From positions 125,887-189,886 of the forward strand of contig QHNH01000010.1 in assembly GCA_003218375.1 (NCBI GenBank): a stretch of DNA of 64,000 bases. The letters are read 5' to 3'. Origin of the DNA: Verrucomicrobiota bacterium (GTDB lineage: Bacteria; Verrucomicrobiota; Verrucomicrobiia; Chthoniobacterales; UBA10450). The notes under the pieces are model-generated. The model ran no database searches, was not told the origin of the DNA, and saw only the letters and a list, made by a program, of their open reading frames with translations. Positions 47,101 to 56,552 of this stretch are shown piece after piece; the stretch's first letter is position 1; every line of letters begins with the position of its first letter. The translations under genes and the position numbers were made by a program.

Positions 47101-48303
47101 ATGACTAACACGACTTTTCTCCGTTCTCTGCTCGCCGCGGCTGCGCTGGCGGCATTGCCGTTTGGCGCGAAAACCTTGCGCGCGGCAACCGGCGACATCC
47201 TGGAAACAAATGAAGGAAACGTGATCCGGCTAAGGACGCTGGGCGGCACGCCAACCACGTTCGCGACCGGTTTGTCCAACCCGAAAGGCATTGTCTTTGA
47301 CGGCAATGGGCATGTTTATGTGGCCGATGCCGGCAAGAACGCGATCATCGTTTTCACTCTGCCTGATGGGACCGGATCAACTTTCGTTTCGGGGCTGAGC
47401 TCCCCCATCGGACTGGCTTTCGATATCGCCAGCAATCTGTATGAGGCCGACTCCGGCAGCGGCAATATTTTTAAGTTCGCTCCCGACGCGACGAAAACGA
47501 CTTTTGCCTCGAATGCAGGAGCACCCTCGGGTCTGGCGTTCGATAACAGCGGCAATCTTTTCGTAGCGGATTTCAGCGGCGGCAAGATTTACAAATACAC
47601 GCCGGCCGGGACCCAAAGCACTTTTGCGTCGGGCCTGGACCATCCGGCGGGGCTCGCGTTTGATAGCGCGGGAAATCTTTTTGAAGCGGATTCCGGCAGC
47701 GGCACCATTTTCAAATTCGCGCCTGATGGAACGAAGACGAGTTTTGCGACGGGATTGGGGCGGCCGTACGGCCTCGCGGTCGATGCGGGCGACAACCTGG
47801 TCGTGGCCGACAACGCAAACGGCGCGACGCTCCGTTACACACCGGCGGCGGTGAAGTCCACCGTCTTCCAGAGCAACTTCAACACGCCGCAGTTCCTCGC
47901 GATCGAGCCGGCGCAGCATCGATTGCTTAACATCAGCACCCGCGGTTTTATCCAGGGCGGCAACGACGTTTTGATCGCCGGTTTCGTCGTGGGCGGAACC
48001 GGGCCGGTCGGCACTTCGATTCTGGTGCGCGCTCTCGGGCCATCGCTCTCTGCTTTTGGGATCAGCAATCCGCTGCCCGACCCGGTGGTGGAATTGCGTG
48101 ACGCTTCCGGGACTTTGCTGGCTTCGAACAACGATTGGAGGGACACCCAGGAAACAGCGATCTCGGGAACTTCGCTCGCGCCAACGAACGATCGGGAATC
48201 CGCGATTCTGACCTCGCTCCACGGCGGCGCCTTCACGGCGATTGTCGGCAGCGCTACGGGTGCGCCCGGCACGGTGGTGGTGGAAGTTTATAACTTGCCG
48301 TAG
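47101..48303 (+). CDS. Secreted NHL/SMP-30-like beta-propeller protein
   Basis: This 400-aa protein has a signal peptide (about 1-28) and six or so repeats of about 42 residues with the pattern GLAFD-x-x-GNL-(F/Y)-x-AD-x-x-(S/G)G-x-I-(F/Y)KF, a beta-propeller. The last 120 residues form a separate domain (ILVRALGPSLSAFG ... VVEVYNLP) that is very common at C-termini of exported proteins in Verrucomicrobiota and related groups. It is probably surface-bound or secreted; ligand unknown. Confidence 0.82.
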   Translation: MTNTTFLRSLLAAAALAALPFGAKTLRAATGDILETNEGNVIRLRTLGGTPTTFATGLSNPKGIVFDGNGHVYVADAGKNAIIVFTLPDGTGSTFVSGLSSPIGLAFDIASNLYEADSGSGNIFKFAPDATKTTFASNAGAPSGLAFDNSGNLFVADFSGGKIYKYTPAGTQSTFASGLDHPAGLAFDSAGNLFEADSGSGTIFKFAPDGTKTSFATGLGRPYGLAVDAGDNLVVADNANGATLRYTPAAVKSTVFQSNFNTPQFLAIEPAQHRLLNISTRGFIQGGNDVLIAGFVVGGTGPVGTSILVRALGPSLSAFGISNPLPDPVVELRDASGTLLASNNDWRDTQETAISGTSLAPTNDRESAILTSLHGGAFTAIVGSATGAPGTVVVEVYNLP

Positions 48304-48352
48304 CCGGTTCGCGTCCGAGTCGTTAGGCCAATTGGGCCTGCGACCTCCGGTC

Positions 48353-48610
48353 TCACAATTTGATCAGCGCCATGATCAAAAGATCCATGGCCAGGATCCA
48401 GACGAGAATCACCTGCCAGAGCCGCAGGTTCCGCGCACCGTAATGGTCGCCCGCGACTTGCGGGTCACGCTCGAAAAGCCGCTTGCGGATCCGGAAGATG
48501 TGGAGCCCGCTGAAAAAAACGATCGCCAGGAGAACGCTGAAGACGATTCGAAGCGCGAGGACCGAGTCGCGGTGTTCATGGACAACGGCGAGGATGGCGC
48601 TGCTATCCAT
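48353..48610 (-). CDS. Small membrane protein of unknown function
   Basis: From Met 48610 this is an 85-aa protein with two hydrophobic helices (RIVFSVLLAIVFFSGLHIF and VILVWILAMDLLIMALI) joined by a charged loop. The ten extra residues from 48640 are possible. No family is recognised. It lies 27 bp or more downstream of nadK on the same strand, so co-transcription with nadK-tlyA is likely. Confidence 0.6.
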   Translation of the reverse strand: MDSSAILAVVHEHRDSVLALRIVFSVLLAIVFFSGLHIFRIRKRLFERDPQVAGDHYGARNLRLWQVILVWILAMDLLIMALIKL

Positions 48611-48667
48611 ATATGATAGATCGCCGATGCGCTCCGGCATGGCCGGATGGAAGGCGCTAGCGTCGCG

Positions 48668-49534
48668 CTAGATATTGCTGCCGCTCCATTTCAGTTTCTG
48701 CCTAACCACGCCGAAGAACGAGACCCCTGGCAAGGATGCGAGCGGCAGGACGCGGCCTGATTTTTTAATTTCCACGCGCGTGGCGTTTTCGATCCGCAAC
48801 GGCTCGCGACCATCCACTGTCACAAAGACCGGATATTCGCGCTCGGTCACTTGGATTTCGATCACGGCATCTTCGTCCACGATGATCGAGCGATTCGTCA
48901 GGACGTGTGGGCAGATCGGCGTGATGACGAACGCGCCGGATTCCGGGGCCAGAATCGGCCCGCCCGCGGAAAGCGAGTAGGCCGTCGATCCAGTCGGCGT
49001 GGCGACAATCAGTCCGTCGGCGTTAAACTCCGTGAGCACTTCGCCATTCACGCTCGTTTTGAGGCGGATCAGGCGGGAAACTTCGCCGCGGCTGAAAACG
49101 ACGTCGTTCAATCCGGTCATGGTGGAACTTTCGCCGCCCGGAGTTTTCACCGCGACGTCGAGCAACGTTCGCTCGCTGAAAATCATTTTACCGGCTGCGA
49201 TGCATTCGACGGCTTCCACGTAGGCGCTGGAATTTGAGCAGGTCAGGAAACCAAGCGCGCCAATGTTAATCCCGAAGACGGGCTTGATGTTGTCGCCGAG
49301 CTGGCCCACCAAGTGAAGAATCGTACCGTCGCCGCCCAGGACAACGAGCAGGTCCGCTTCACGGCCCAGATCCGGAATCGCGCGGCCCCCCGGGAGCCCG
49401 GCCAAAGCGGCCGTGTTCTCCTCCAGCAATACCGTCAAGCCAGCCCGCTCCAGCTCCCTGACCAGCGTGCGCGTCAGCTCGGCGACCCCAGGTTTACCGG
49501 TGTGCGCGGTTAAACCGATTTTGTTCGGACGCAT
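48668..49534 (-). CDS. nadK: NAD kinase
   Basis: This 288-aa kinase makes NADP from NAD. The GGDGT motif (VVLGGDGTILH) and the second conserved block NADGLIVATPTGSTAYSLSAGGP are intact. Length is normal. Its 5' end overlaps the tlyA gene by 25 bp. Confidence 0.96.
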   Translation of the reverse strand: MRPNKIGLTAHTGKPGVAELTRTLVRELERAGLTVLLEENTAALAGLPGGRAIPDLGREADLLVVLGGDGTILHLVGQLGDNIKPVFGINIGALGFLTCSNSSAYVEAVECIAAGKMIFSERTLLDVAVKTPGGESSTMTGLNDVVFSRGEVSRLIRLKTSVNGEVLTEFNADGLIVATPTGSTAYSLSAGGPILAPESGAFVITPICPHVLTNRSIIVDEDAVIEIQVTEREYPVFVTVDGREPLRIENATRVEIKKSGRVLPLASLPGVSFFGVVRQKLKWSGSNI

Positions 49535-50259
49535 ATGAAGAATTCCTGGTTTCCATCGGTGCCCGTAATGTCGGAAGGAGCGATGCCCATCACCTCATGG
49601 CCCGCCTCGAGCACGAAGTCGCGAATTTTCTCCTGCGCTTTCTCGTGCAAAGCCGGCTCGCGCACGATGCCGCCGCGGCCCACATCCGAAGCTTGGAGCT
49701 CAAACTGCGGTTTGATGAGCGCGAGGATCATTCCGTTGGGAGTTACCAACTCGAACGCGTTCGGCAAGACCAAAGTCAGGGAAATGAAGGAAACGTCGAT
49801 GACGCAAAGGTCGATTGGATCGGGGACATCAGCGCGGCTAAGAAAACGGGCGTTGAGTTTTTCGCGCACGATTACGCGTTGGTCGCTCCTGATTTTCCAG
49901 GCCAGTTGGCCATGCCCAACATCGATCGCATAGACTTTCGTTACGCCGCGTTGCAGCAAGCAATCGGTGAACCCACCGGTCGAGGCGCCGATATCCAGTG
50001 CCGTGAGTCCATTCACCGCGAGGCCGAAGTGCGTCAGGGCGCCTTCCAGTTTCACCCCGCCCCGGCCGACGTATGCCGATGGCGCCCGCACCGAAACCGC
50101 GGCATCGGACGGCACTTTCACGGAGGCTTTGTCGACCACGGCGTCCCCTACCCTGATTTCTCCGGCCATGATCGCGCGCTGGGCTTGTTCCCGGCTCGGG
50201 AAGAATCCGCGCTCAACCAAAAACGTATCCAGCCGGGTTCTTTTCGACGTCGCCGTCAT
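49510..50259 (-). CDS. tlyA: TlyA family rRNA (cytidine-2'-O)-methyltransferase
   Basis: This 249-aa protein has an N-terminal S4 RNA-binding domain (RLDTFLVERGFFPSREQAQRAI) and an FtsJ-like methyltransferase domain with the SAM motif LDIGASTGGFTDCLLQ and the K-D-K-E-type residues in IKPQFEL. TlyA methylates 16S and/or 23S rRNA; older annotations call it haemolysin. It overlaps nadK, a common arrangement. Confidence 0.94.
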   Translation of the reverse strand: MTATSKRTRLDTFLVERGFFPSREQAQRAIMAGEIRVGDAVVDKASVKVPSDAAVSVRAPSAYVGRGGVKLEGALTHFGLAVNGLTALDIGASTGGFTDCLLQRGVTKVYAIDVGHGQLAWKIRSDQRVIVREKLNARFLSRADVPDPIDLCVIDVSFISLTLVLPNAFELVTPNGMILALIKPQFELQASDVGRGGIVREPALHEKAQEKIRDFVLEAGHEVMGIAPSDITGTDGNQEFFICVRTKSV

Positions 50260-50376
50260 GCCGAGACCGAGTTTTGCGGTTGAAAATATTTATCGCTTAT
50301 TGACGTAATAGTATTTGAAACATGGCTGTTCACCAATGATTTACCTTTGGCACCAGACGACGTTACAGCGTTTCGA

Positions 50377-50637
50377 TTAGTCATGCGCGGCATACTCGCG
50401 CAGCAACTTCTCGATCGACTCAAGATCTTCGACTGCAGCCCGGCGGCGCTGGTATTTCCGAAAGACAACGTCCTTGAGCTGCAGCAGATCGTCGAGCAAC
50501 GGCCGATCGTAGTAAGTCCATTCCAGCTCGTCCGAGGATTTGGCCTGGAAACGCCAGACGCCGCCAAACTTCGTCACCCGCACTTCGCGCTTGCGGCCCT
50601 CGGCGTCTTTCTCGGTCCATATGTGTTGACTGCGCAT
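50377..50637 (-). CDS. Conserved-looking small protein of unknown function
   Basis: This 86-aa soluble protein is highly charged, with KFGGVWRFQAKSSDELEWTYYDRP in the centre (a short beta meander by eye) and a helical C-terminus. No domain is recognised. It is divergent from the CPBP gene with 25 bp between starts. Reading-frame quality and composition fit a real gene. Confidence 0.55.
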   Translation of the reverse strand: MRSQHIWTEKDAEGRKREVRVTKFGGVWRFQAKSSDELEWTYYDRPLLDDLLQLKDVVFRKYQRRRAAVEDLESIEKLLREYAAHD

Positions 50638-50662
50638 CCAGCCCGAATCTTACATTAGCCGC

Positions 50663-51544
50663 TTGAAAGACACAGCCAGATTGCTCGCTTATTTCGCCGC
50701 CACGATTCTTTTCGGGGCGCTGGCCGCGCCTCTCCTGTTCTGGGCGGCGCAATGGCTGGCCGGACACGGAATTTTTCCCGGCCTGGCCGAATTCGAGTTC
50801 GAGTCGTTCTTCCACCGCGCCTTGATGCTGGGCGCAATCGTTTTTCTCTGGCCGTTCCTGCGCTCGCTTCGGGTCAAAAGTCCGCGCGCCCTGGGGCTGG
50901 AACGAAATCGGCGCTGGCTGCGCGACGTCCTGATCGGGTTCCTTCTCTCGAGCCTGCCCATTATCCTGTGCGAAATTTTCCTGGTTCAACGCGGCCTCTA
51001 TTCGATGCGGCCCGGGGTCTCCTGGGTCGCGATCCTGCCGCTCGTCGTCAGCGCGGTTATCGTTCCGCTGATCGAAGAGCCACTCTTCCGTGGCTTATTC
51101 CTGGGTGTGTTACTGCGGGGACTGCGACCGTGGCCGGCAAATCTTTTGAGCGCGGCGATTTTTTCCATCGTCCATTTCCTCAAGGCGCCGGACCAAACCG
51201 CCACGACGGTTCGCTGGTTTTCCGGCTTTGTTTCGTTGTCGCATTCGTTCGACCAATTCCGCGAGCCGATGTTGGTCCTCGGTGGCTTTACCACTTTGTT
51301 TGCGATCGGGATCGTCCTTGGGCACGCCCGGCTCGGCACGCGATCGCTTTGGTTGTCGATCGGTTTGCACACGGGCTGGATCCTGGCGAGCGAAGTGTTC
51401 GGAAAAATCGCGCGGCGGGAAATCGTCGCGTTGCCGTGGATCGGGAGGAATTTGCTGGTCGGGCTGGTGCCGTTGGCCGTGTGCCTTCTGACCTGGGTGC
51501 TGCTCAGGGCGTGGTTAAAATATGCCGGCACTCGCGATACCTAA
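50663..51544 (+). CDS. CPBP family intramembrane metalloprotease
   Basis: This 293-aa protein has about eight hydrophobic helices and the CPBP (ABI) motifs: EEPLFRG (the EExxxR motif) and a following FSIVHFL (FxxxH), which ligate the metal within the membrane. Family members process prenylated proteins or act in immunity to bacteriocins; the substrate here is unknown. The only suitable start is TTG at 50663, directly before the first helix. Its end overlaps comF by 23 bp. Confidence 0.85.
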   Translation: MKDTARLLAYFAATILFGALAAPLLFWAAQWLAGHGIFPGLAEFEFESFFHRALMLGAIVFLWPFLRSLRVKSPRALGLERNRRWLRDVLIGFLLSSLPIILCEIFLVQRGLYSMRPGVSWVAILPLVVSAVIVPLIEEPLFRGLFLGVLLRGLRPWPANLLSAAIFSIVHFLKAPDQTATTVRWFSGFVSLSHSFDQFREPMLVLGGFTTLFAIGIVLGHARLGTRSLWLSIGLHTGWILASEVFGKIARREIVALPWIGRNLLVGLVPLAVCLLTWVLLRAWLKYAGTRDT

Positions 51545-52250
51545 ACTTCTTCACGCTTTGACGTCGCTTTTCTATCCGGCGACATGTGTTGTTTGCGCGG
51601 CGAATGTCGAGCGCTCGGAATACCTCTGCGCGGATTGCCAGCGTCGCGCGCCGCGGATCGTAGCGCCGTTCTGCGCGAAATGCTCGGAACCCTTTCCAGG
51701 CGCGATCACCCAAAGCTTCCGTTGCGCGAATTGCGAACATCGCGTCCTGCATTTCGATTGTGCCGTCGCAGCCTACCGCAGCCGCGGGTTGGTTCGCAAA
51801 CTGGTGCACGAATTCAAATACGCAAAGCAACGTCACCTTCGCTATCCCGTGGCCGGATGGCTTCGCGAAACCCTGAGCGATCCGCGCCTCCGCGGCCGGG
51901 ACTTCGACGTCATCATTCCGGTTCCGCTTCACCCAGCCCGGGAACGCGAGCGCGGATTCAATCAGGCGACGCTCCTGGCTGAGCTGCTGGCTGCCTCCAC
52001 CACGGCGCCGCTGCGTGCGGTCTTGGAGCGCACCCGTTACACCACCACCCAGACCGCTTACGATCGCGCTGAGCGCATGGAAAATTTGCATGGCGCGTTC
52101 CGTTTACGAAAAAACCAGGACGTGCGAGACTTCCGGGTGCTTCTGATCGACGATGTATTAACTACCGGATCGACGCTGAGCGAATGCGCGCGCGTCCTGA
52201 GAGCCGCGGGCGCGGTTTCCGTTCACGCGGCAACGGCGGCCCGGGCCTAA
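51522..52250 (+). CDS. ComF family phosphoribosyltransferase-like protein
   Basis: This 242-aa protein has an N-terminal zinc-ribbon-like region with CVVCAAN, CADCQRR, CAKCSEPF and CANCEHR, then a phosphoribosyltransferase domain with the PRPP loop LLIDDVLTTGSTLSECA. ComF is needed for DNA uptake in naturally competent bacteria, but homologues occur widely. Its stop is part of GCCTAACG, one of the recurrent octamers. accD follows after 4 bp. Confidence 0.92.
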   Translation: MPALAIPKLLHALTSLFYPATCVVCAANVERSEYLCADCQRRAPRIVAPFCAKCSEPFPGAITQSFRCANCEHRVLHFDCAVAAYRSRGLVRKLVHEFKYAKQRHLRYPVAGWLRETLSDPRLRGRDFDVIIPVPLHPARERERGFNQATLLAELLAASTTAPLRAVLERTRYTTTQTAYDRAERMENLHGAFRLRKNQDVRDFRVLLIDDVLTTGSTLSECARVLRAAGAVSVHAATAARA

Positions 52251-52254
52251 CGAC

Positions 52255-53106
52255 ATGGCTATTTTCAAGAGACCTCCGATCGGCGGCGGCGGTGGAAGGA
52301 AACGCCGCGGCGATATTCCGCAGGGGCTTTTTCAAAAATGTCCGGGCTGCAAAGAGGTCGTGCATGAGATTGAGCTCGCGCAGAATCAGCGGGTCTGTCC
52401 GCGCTGCGAATATCATTTCTCCCAGTCCGCCAAGGAGCGCATCGAGAATCTGCTCGATGAAGGGACGTTCGTGGAACGCGACGGTGGACTGCGGTCGGTG
52501 GATACCCTCCAGTTCCAAGGCATGGCAAGTTACAAGGACCGCCTGAAAAAATACCAGGACGCGACCGGCCTGACGGACGCAGTCTTGAGCGGCTACGGAA
52601 TGATCGAAGGTTACAAGGTCGCGGTCGCCGTGATGGATTTCAGTTTCCTCGCGGCCACGATGGGCTCTGTGGTGGGCGAGCGCATCACCCGCACCATCGA
52701 ATTTGGAACGGAGAACCGTTGCGCGGTGATTATCGTTTCCGCGTCCGGCGGCGCCCGCATGTACGAAGGCATGCTCAGCCTGATGCAAATGGCCAAGACG
52801 AGCGGCGCCCTCGCCCGCCATGCCTGCGAGCGGCTGCCTTACATTTCGGTGCTGACCAATCCCACCACGGCCGGCGTGATGGCCAGCTTCGCCTCGTTAG
52901 GCGACGTCATCATTGCCGAACCGAAGAGCATGATCGGATTTGCCGGACCGCGCGTGATCAAGGAAACGACGCACCAGGATTTGCCGGAACGTTTCCAGAC
53001 CGCGGAGTTTCTCGAGGAACATGGCCTGATCGATTTGATCGTTCATCGCAAAAAGATGCGCGCCCAGATCGGCGAGTTTCTCAGCTTCTTTTCGAGTACG
53101 CAGTGA
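52255..53106 (+). CDS. accD: Acetyl-CoA carboxylase carboxyltransferase subunit beta
   Basis: This 283-aa subunit has a zinc ribbon (CPGCKEV ... CPRCEYH) and a carboxyltransferase domain with SASGGARMYEG and IGFAGPRVI. With AccA it transfers CO2 to acetyl-CoA to make malonyl-CoA for fatty acids. It overlaps folC by 4 bp (GTGA), the accD-folC order seen in many bacteria. Confidence 0.96.
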   Translation: MAIFKRPPIGGGGGRKRRGDIPQGLFQKCPGCKEVVHEIELAQNQRVCPRCEYHFSQSAKERIENLLDEGTFVERDGGLRSVDTLQFQGMASYKDRLKKYQDATGLTDAVLSGYGMIEGYKVAVAVMDFSFLAATMGSVVGERITRTIEFGTENRCAVIIVSASGGARMYEGMLSLMQMAKTSGALARHACERLPYISVLTNPTTAGVMASFASLGDVIIAEPKSMIGFAGPRVIKETTHQDLPERFQTAEFLEEHGLIDLIVHRKKMRAQIGEFLSFFSSTQ

Positions 53107-54338
53107 ACTATGAACAGGCGCTCGCCTGGCTCTACGGAACCCAGCGTTTCGGGATCAAGCTCGGGCTCGAGAATATCCAGCGGTTGCTGTGCGAGCTGAA
53201 CGTTCCGGGAAAAGATCAGCGGATCGTCCACGTCGCCGGGACCAACGGCAAAGGCTCGGTCTGCGCGATGATCGATTCCATCTGCCGCGCCGCGTATCGC
53301 ACCGGTCTCTTCACCTCCCCTCACCTCGTCACCTACCGCGAACGCATCCGGGTCAACGGCGAAATGATCGCGCCCGATGAAGTCGCGCGCGGCTTGAGCG
53401 CTCTCCGCGAAACGATCCGGCATTGGGATCCGCATCCGACATTTTTTGAAATCACCACCGCGCTCGCGCTCGACCATTTCAAAAGGAAGGAATGCGAAGT
53501 GATCGCGCTTGAGACCGGTCTCGGCGGAAGACTCGATGCGACGAATGCGGTCACGCCGGTCGTATCCGTGATCACGCCCATTGGGTACGACCACGAGAAA
53601 TGGCTCGGCCACACGCTCGAAGCCATCGCCGGCGAAAAGGCCGGGATCATTAAGCCGCATCTTCCCGTTGTGTCCGCGAAACAGGAAGCCGCCGTCGAAA
53701 AAGTTATCCGCGCCCGCGCCTCAGAATGTGAAGCGCCGTTGGAATTTGTAACCCAGCCGCACGTGTCGAGTCCCGTCGGGCTCGCTGGGAAACACCAGCG
53801 AGATAACGCGGCCCTCGCCGTCGTCGGTTTGCGTTCCGGTAAGATCCTCGTCTCCGACGATGCGATTCAACGCGGTCTGGCGAAGATCGACTGGCCCGCG
53901 CGTTTCCAACTCTGGGATGCGCGCACCATCATCGATGGCGCGCATAATCCCGCCGCCGCGCAGGTCCTTGCCCAAACCTGGCGCGAACAATTTGGCGATG
54001 ACCGCGCAACGATCATTCTCGCGGTCCTCCGCGAGAAAGACGTCGCCGGTATTTGCCGCGCCCTCGCCCCCATTGCCGCGCGCTTCATTCTCCCGCCTAT
54101 TCGCTCCGAGCGCGCGCTCTCGCCTAACGAGTTAATTTCTCACCTCTCCCCCATTACTCCATCACTCCCAGCCGCCAGTCCGGCTCGGACCTCCATCACC
54201 TCCTCTCTCCTCGCCGCGCTCGAATCCGCTCGCGCCATCCCCGAGCGCATTCTCATCACCGGCTCACTCCATTTCGCCGGCGAAGCGCTCGCGACGTTGG
54301 ATGGAAACCCAGATGCGCTCGAAGATTGCGCGCAATAA
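53103..54338 (+). CDS. folC: Folylpolyglutamate synthase / dihydrofolate synthase
   Basis: From GTG 53103 this is 411 aa. The Mur-ligase-type P-loop VAGTNGKGSVCAMI, the ETGLGGRLDATN block, the KHQRDNAALAV substrate region and IDGAHNPAAA are all present. It adds glutamate to folates (and perhaps to dihydropteroate). The track start at 52719 lies inside accD. The Ser/Pro-rich stretch near residues 345-375 looks like a low-complexity insert. Confidence 0.94.
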   Translation: MNYEQALAWLYGTQRFGIKLGLENIQRLLCELNVPGKDQRIVHVAGTNGKGSVCAMIDSICRAAYRTGLFTSPHLVTYRERIRVNGEMIAPDEVARGLSALRETIRHWDPHPTFFEITTALALDHFKRKECEVIALETGLGGRLDATNAVTPVVSVITPIGYDHEKWLGHTLEAIAGEKAGIIKPHLPVVSAKQEAAVEKVIRARASECEAPLEFVTQPHVSSPVGLAGKHQRDNAALAVVGLRSGKILVSDDAIQRGLAKIDWPARFQLWDARTIIDGAHNPAAAQVLAQTWREQFGDDRATIILAVLREKDVAGICRALAPIAARFILPPIRSERALSPNELISHLSPITPSLPAASPARTSITSSLLAALESARAIPERILITGSLHFAGEALATLDGNPDALEDCAQ

Positions 54339-54380
54339 ACTGAACCGAAATGTGGGAGGGGCCTTGGCGTCCCGACTACT

Positions 54381-55097
54381 TTAAATCGCCTGCCGCGCAA
54401 TCAGCGCCCGTCGCTTTCTCCCGTGCAACCAGCCATGGACCCACATGATGACAAAGAGCGAGAGATAAACGAAGCCGGCCAGGTCCACTTGATTCACGGT
54501 CAACGCCACCAGCACCGAGACCAAGCCGACGCTGGCCATGCAAAGCATTCCGTACAATTCCCAGCGGGTATCCAGCGTCTCGATTGCATTGAGCTCCAAT
54601 TCCCCACGCCGACGGTAGGCGTGCAGATAGAGCGCGGCCAGGACGAGATAAATGGCGGCGAAGCCCATTCCGTAAATCACAAACAAGGTCGAGCCTTGGG
54701 CGTGAGTGAGCTGACCTCTGGCGCCGCGCAGGATCATTCCGTTGATGAAGAGGTTGAAAAGAAACTTCAGCGGATAGACGTAAAGCAAAACAATGAAGAG
54801 CATGAAGCAGGTCAGGAACCGGACGAACCCATCCTCAAGGCCGTAGCGCCGGCTGTAGTGGTAATGATCGTTCCAGATCATGGCGAGGATCGTGAAACAG
54901 ATGCCGAAGGCGAGAAATCCGCGCATCGTTTCCATCAATTCGCCGAACCCTTTCGGGACCTCGAGCGAGACGACGAGCAACGTCACCGCAAACCCAAAGA
55001 CTGCGTCGCTGAATGATTCCAGCCGCGTAACCTCCCGCCCGCGAATCCGGAACCCATCCTTTTCAGTTTCGCGCTCGAGCCGCGCCTGTCGCAACAT
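54381..55097 (-). CDS. TMEM175 / DUF1211 family membrane protein
   Basis: This 238-aa protein has about six helices and the DUF1211/TMEM175 pore-helix signature RLESFSDAVFGFAVTLLVV. Bacterial members can act as potassium channels. A His/Tyr-rich NDHYHYSRRYG follows the second helix. It stands alone between folC (convergent) and a repeat element. Function beyond the family is not shown. Confidence 0.87.
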   Translation of the reverse strand: MLRQARLERETEKDGFRIRGREVTRLESFSDAVFGFAVTLLVVSLEVPKGFGELMETMRGFLAFGICFTILAMIWNDHYHYSRRYGLEDGFVRFLTCFMLFIVLLYVYPLKFLFNLFINGMILRGARGQLTHAQGSTLFVIYGMGFAAIYLVLAALYLHAYRRRGELELNAIETLDTRWELYGMLCMASVGLVSVLVALTVNQVDLAGFVYLSLFVIMWVHGWLHGRKRRALIARQAI

Positions 55098-55151
55098 GAA
55101 TTCTTTCTAAGGGCAGTAGGAACCTCCGACAAGGCAAAGTCGCGCGCCAGT

Positions 55152-55238
55152 TCGGAGGGACGGGCTTCGGCACGTCCCATTCTCCATCGGAGCTGTGGCC
55201 CTGAGAAATTCGGACGTTCCGAAGCACATCCCTCCGAG
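55152..55238. repeat. TCGGAGGGACG...CCCTCCGAG inverted-repeat element, second copy
   Basis: Ends TCGGAGGGACGGGCTTCGGC and GTTCCGAAGCACATCCCTCC plus GAG are inverted copies of each other and match the element at 42.3 kb. It lies between the TMEM175-like gene and acpS. Confidence 0.8.
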
Positions 55239-55246
55239 CCAGGCGT

Positions 55247-55630
55247 CTATGGTCCTTCCACGACAATCACCGCAATCGCGTGATGCTCGGTGTGGCTGAG
55301 CGAGATCGAAACCTTCGAGACGCTTCGTTCCTCCGCCAGCTTCTTCGCGCCGCCCTCCAGGACCAGAAATGGTTCGCCACTCGGTTTGCGGTGGATATCG
55401 ATGTCCTTCCAGCCCATCGCCTTTCCGATCCCGGTGCCAAACGCTTTCGAGACCGCTTCCTTCGCCGCGAACCGCGCCGCCAAATGGCGCGCCGGATATT
55501 TCATCGATTGCGAATACTCGATCTCGCCCGCCGTAAAAATGCGATGGAGAAACCGCTCGCCGAACCGCTCGAGCGAATGCTCGATCCGCGCGTTCTCCAC
55601 CAGATCCACGCCGATCCCAAGCACGCTCAC
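55247..55630 (-). CDS. acpS: Holo-[acyl-carrier-protein] synthase
   Basis: From GTG 55630 this is 127 aa. It has LGIGVDLVENARIE with the metal-binding Asp, RFAAKEAVSKAFGTGI with the catalytic Glu/Lys, and SLSHTEHHAIAVIVVE. It attaches 4'-phosphopantetheine to ACP. The track start at 55675 runs into GCTCCAA repeats and is rejected. pdxJ precedes it on the same strand, a common pair. Confidence 0.95.
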   Translation of the reverse strand: MSVLGIGVDLVENARIEHSLERFGERFLHRIFTAGEIEYSQSMKYPARHLAARFAAKEAVSKAFGTGIGKAMGWKDIDIHRKPSGEPFLVLEGGAKKLAEERSVSKVSISLSHTEHHAIAVIVVEGP

Positions 55631-55633
55631 GAA

Positions 55634-55758
55634 GAAGCTCCAAATTCCAAGCTCCAAGCTCCAAAGAAGCTCCAAACACCAAGCTCCAAACTCGCACGTC
55701 GGCCTTGGCGCTTCGTCATTAATTCGTCATTCGTCATTCGGATTTCGTCATTCGAATC
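55634..55758. repeat. GCTCCAA and TCGTCATT short repeat tracts
   Basis: Seven or so variants of AAGCTCCAA (55634-55694) are followed by four of TCGTCATTC (about 55714-55755). They fill the gap between acpS and pdxJ and overlap the last bases of pdxJ. These are not CRISPR repeats: units are 7-10 bp, contiguous and imperfect. Confidence 0.75.
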
Positions 55759-56509
55759 ATCCTTTGTAATTCTCCATCAACGCCAGCATCTCACGCACAG
55801 CCGTTTCAAATCCCACAAACACCGAACGCGCCACGATCGAATGACCGATGTTCAGTTCCACCAGGTGCGGGATTTTGTGGATGAGCGCCATGTTCCGGTA
55901 GTTGATCCCGTGCCCGGCGTTCACCTGCATCTTCAGCTCCGCCGCGCCATGCGCCGCCGCGCGTAATCTCTCCAGCTCCTGTTGCGCGATCTTGTCGGTA
56001 AATGCATTCGCCAATTTACCGGTGTGCAGTTCCACGATATCGGCGCCGAGCTCGGCGGCAGTATCGATCTGCTCCAGAATCGGATCGATGAACATGCTCA
56101 CCCGCACCCCGGCGGCATGAAACCGTTTCACTGTCGTCACCAGCTCCTTCTTGTTCGCCACCAGATCGAGTCCGCCTTCGGTCGTCACTTCCTGGCGTTT
56201 TTCCGGAACCAGGCAAACTTCGTCGGGCACGATTCGCAGCGCGATATCCACGATCTCCGGCGTGTTTCCCAGCTCCAGGTTCAACTTCGTCATGATGCTC
56301 TCGCGCAACCGCTGGATGTCGCGGTCCTGGATGTGCCGCCGATCCGCGCGCAAATGCGCCGTGATCCCGTGCGCTCCCGCCCGTTCGCAAATCCCCGCGA
56401 TCGCGATCGGGTCCGGCTCCGCGTTCTTCGACTCCGGCATTGTCGCATACCGAGCCTGCCGCAGCGTGGCGACATGATCGATATTTACCCCGAGCCGAAG
56501 CTGATTCAC
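55757..56509 (-). CDS. pdxJ: Pyridoxine 5'-phosphate synthase
   Basis: From GTG 56509 this is a 250-aa TIM-barrel enzyme with LGVNIDHVATLRQAR, GITAHLRADRRHIQDRD, and VNAGHGINYRN. It condenses 1-deoxyxylulose 5-phosphate and aminoacetone phosphate in DXP-dependent vitamin B6 synthesis. The track start at 56860 spans a repeat element and is not credible. acpS lies downstream. Confidence 0.95.
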   Translation of the reverse strand: MNQLRLGVNIDHVATLRQARYATMPESKNAEPDPIAIAGICERAGAHGITAHLRADRRHIQDRDIQRLRESIMTKLNLELGNTPEIVDIALRIVPDEVCLVPEKRQEVTTEGGLDLVANKKELVTTVKRFHAAGVRVSMFIDPILEQIDTAAELGADIVELHTGKLANAFTDKIAQQELERLRAAAHGAAELKMQVNAGHGINYRNMALIHKIPHLVELNIGHSIVARSVFVGFETAVREMLALMENYKG

Positions 56510-56552
56510 GGAGGCAATAGGAAGCAGCCAATGAAACGGAGCAAGTTTTTCC

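Noticed and set aside
55634-55758. CRISPR-like array between acpS and pdxJ
   Set aside because: Units are only 7-10 bp, contiguous, without spacers, and no cas gene is present.
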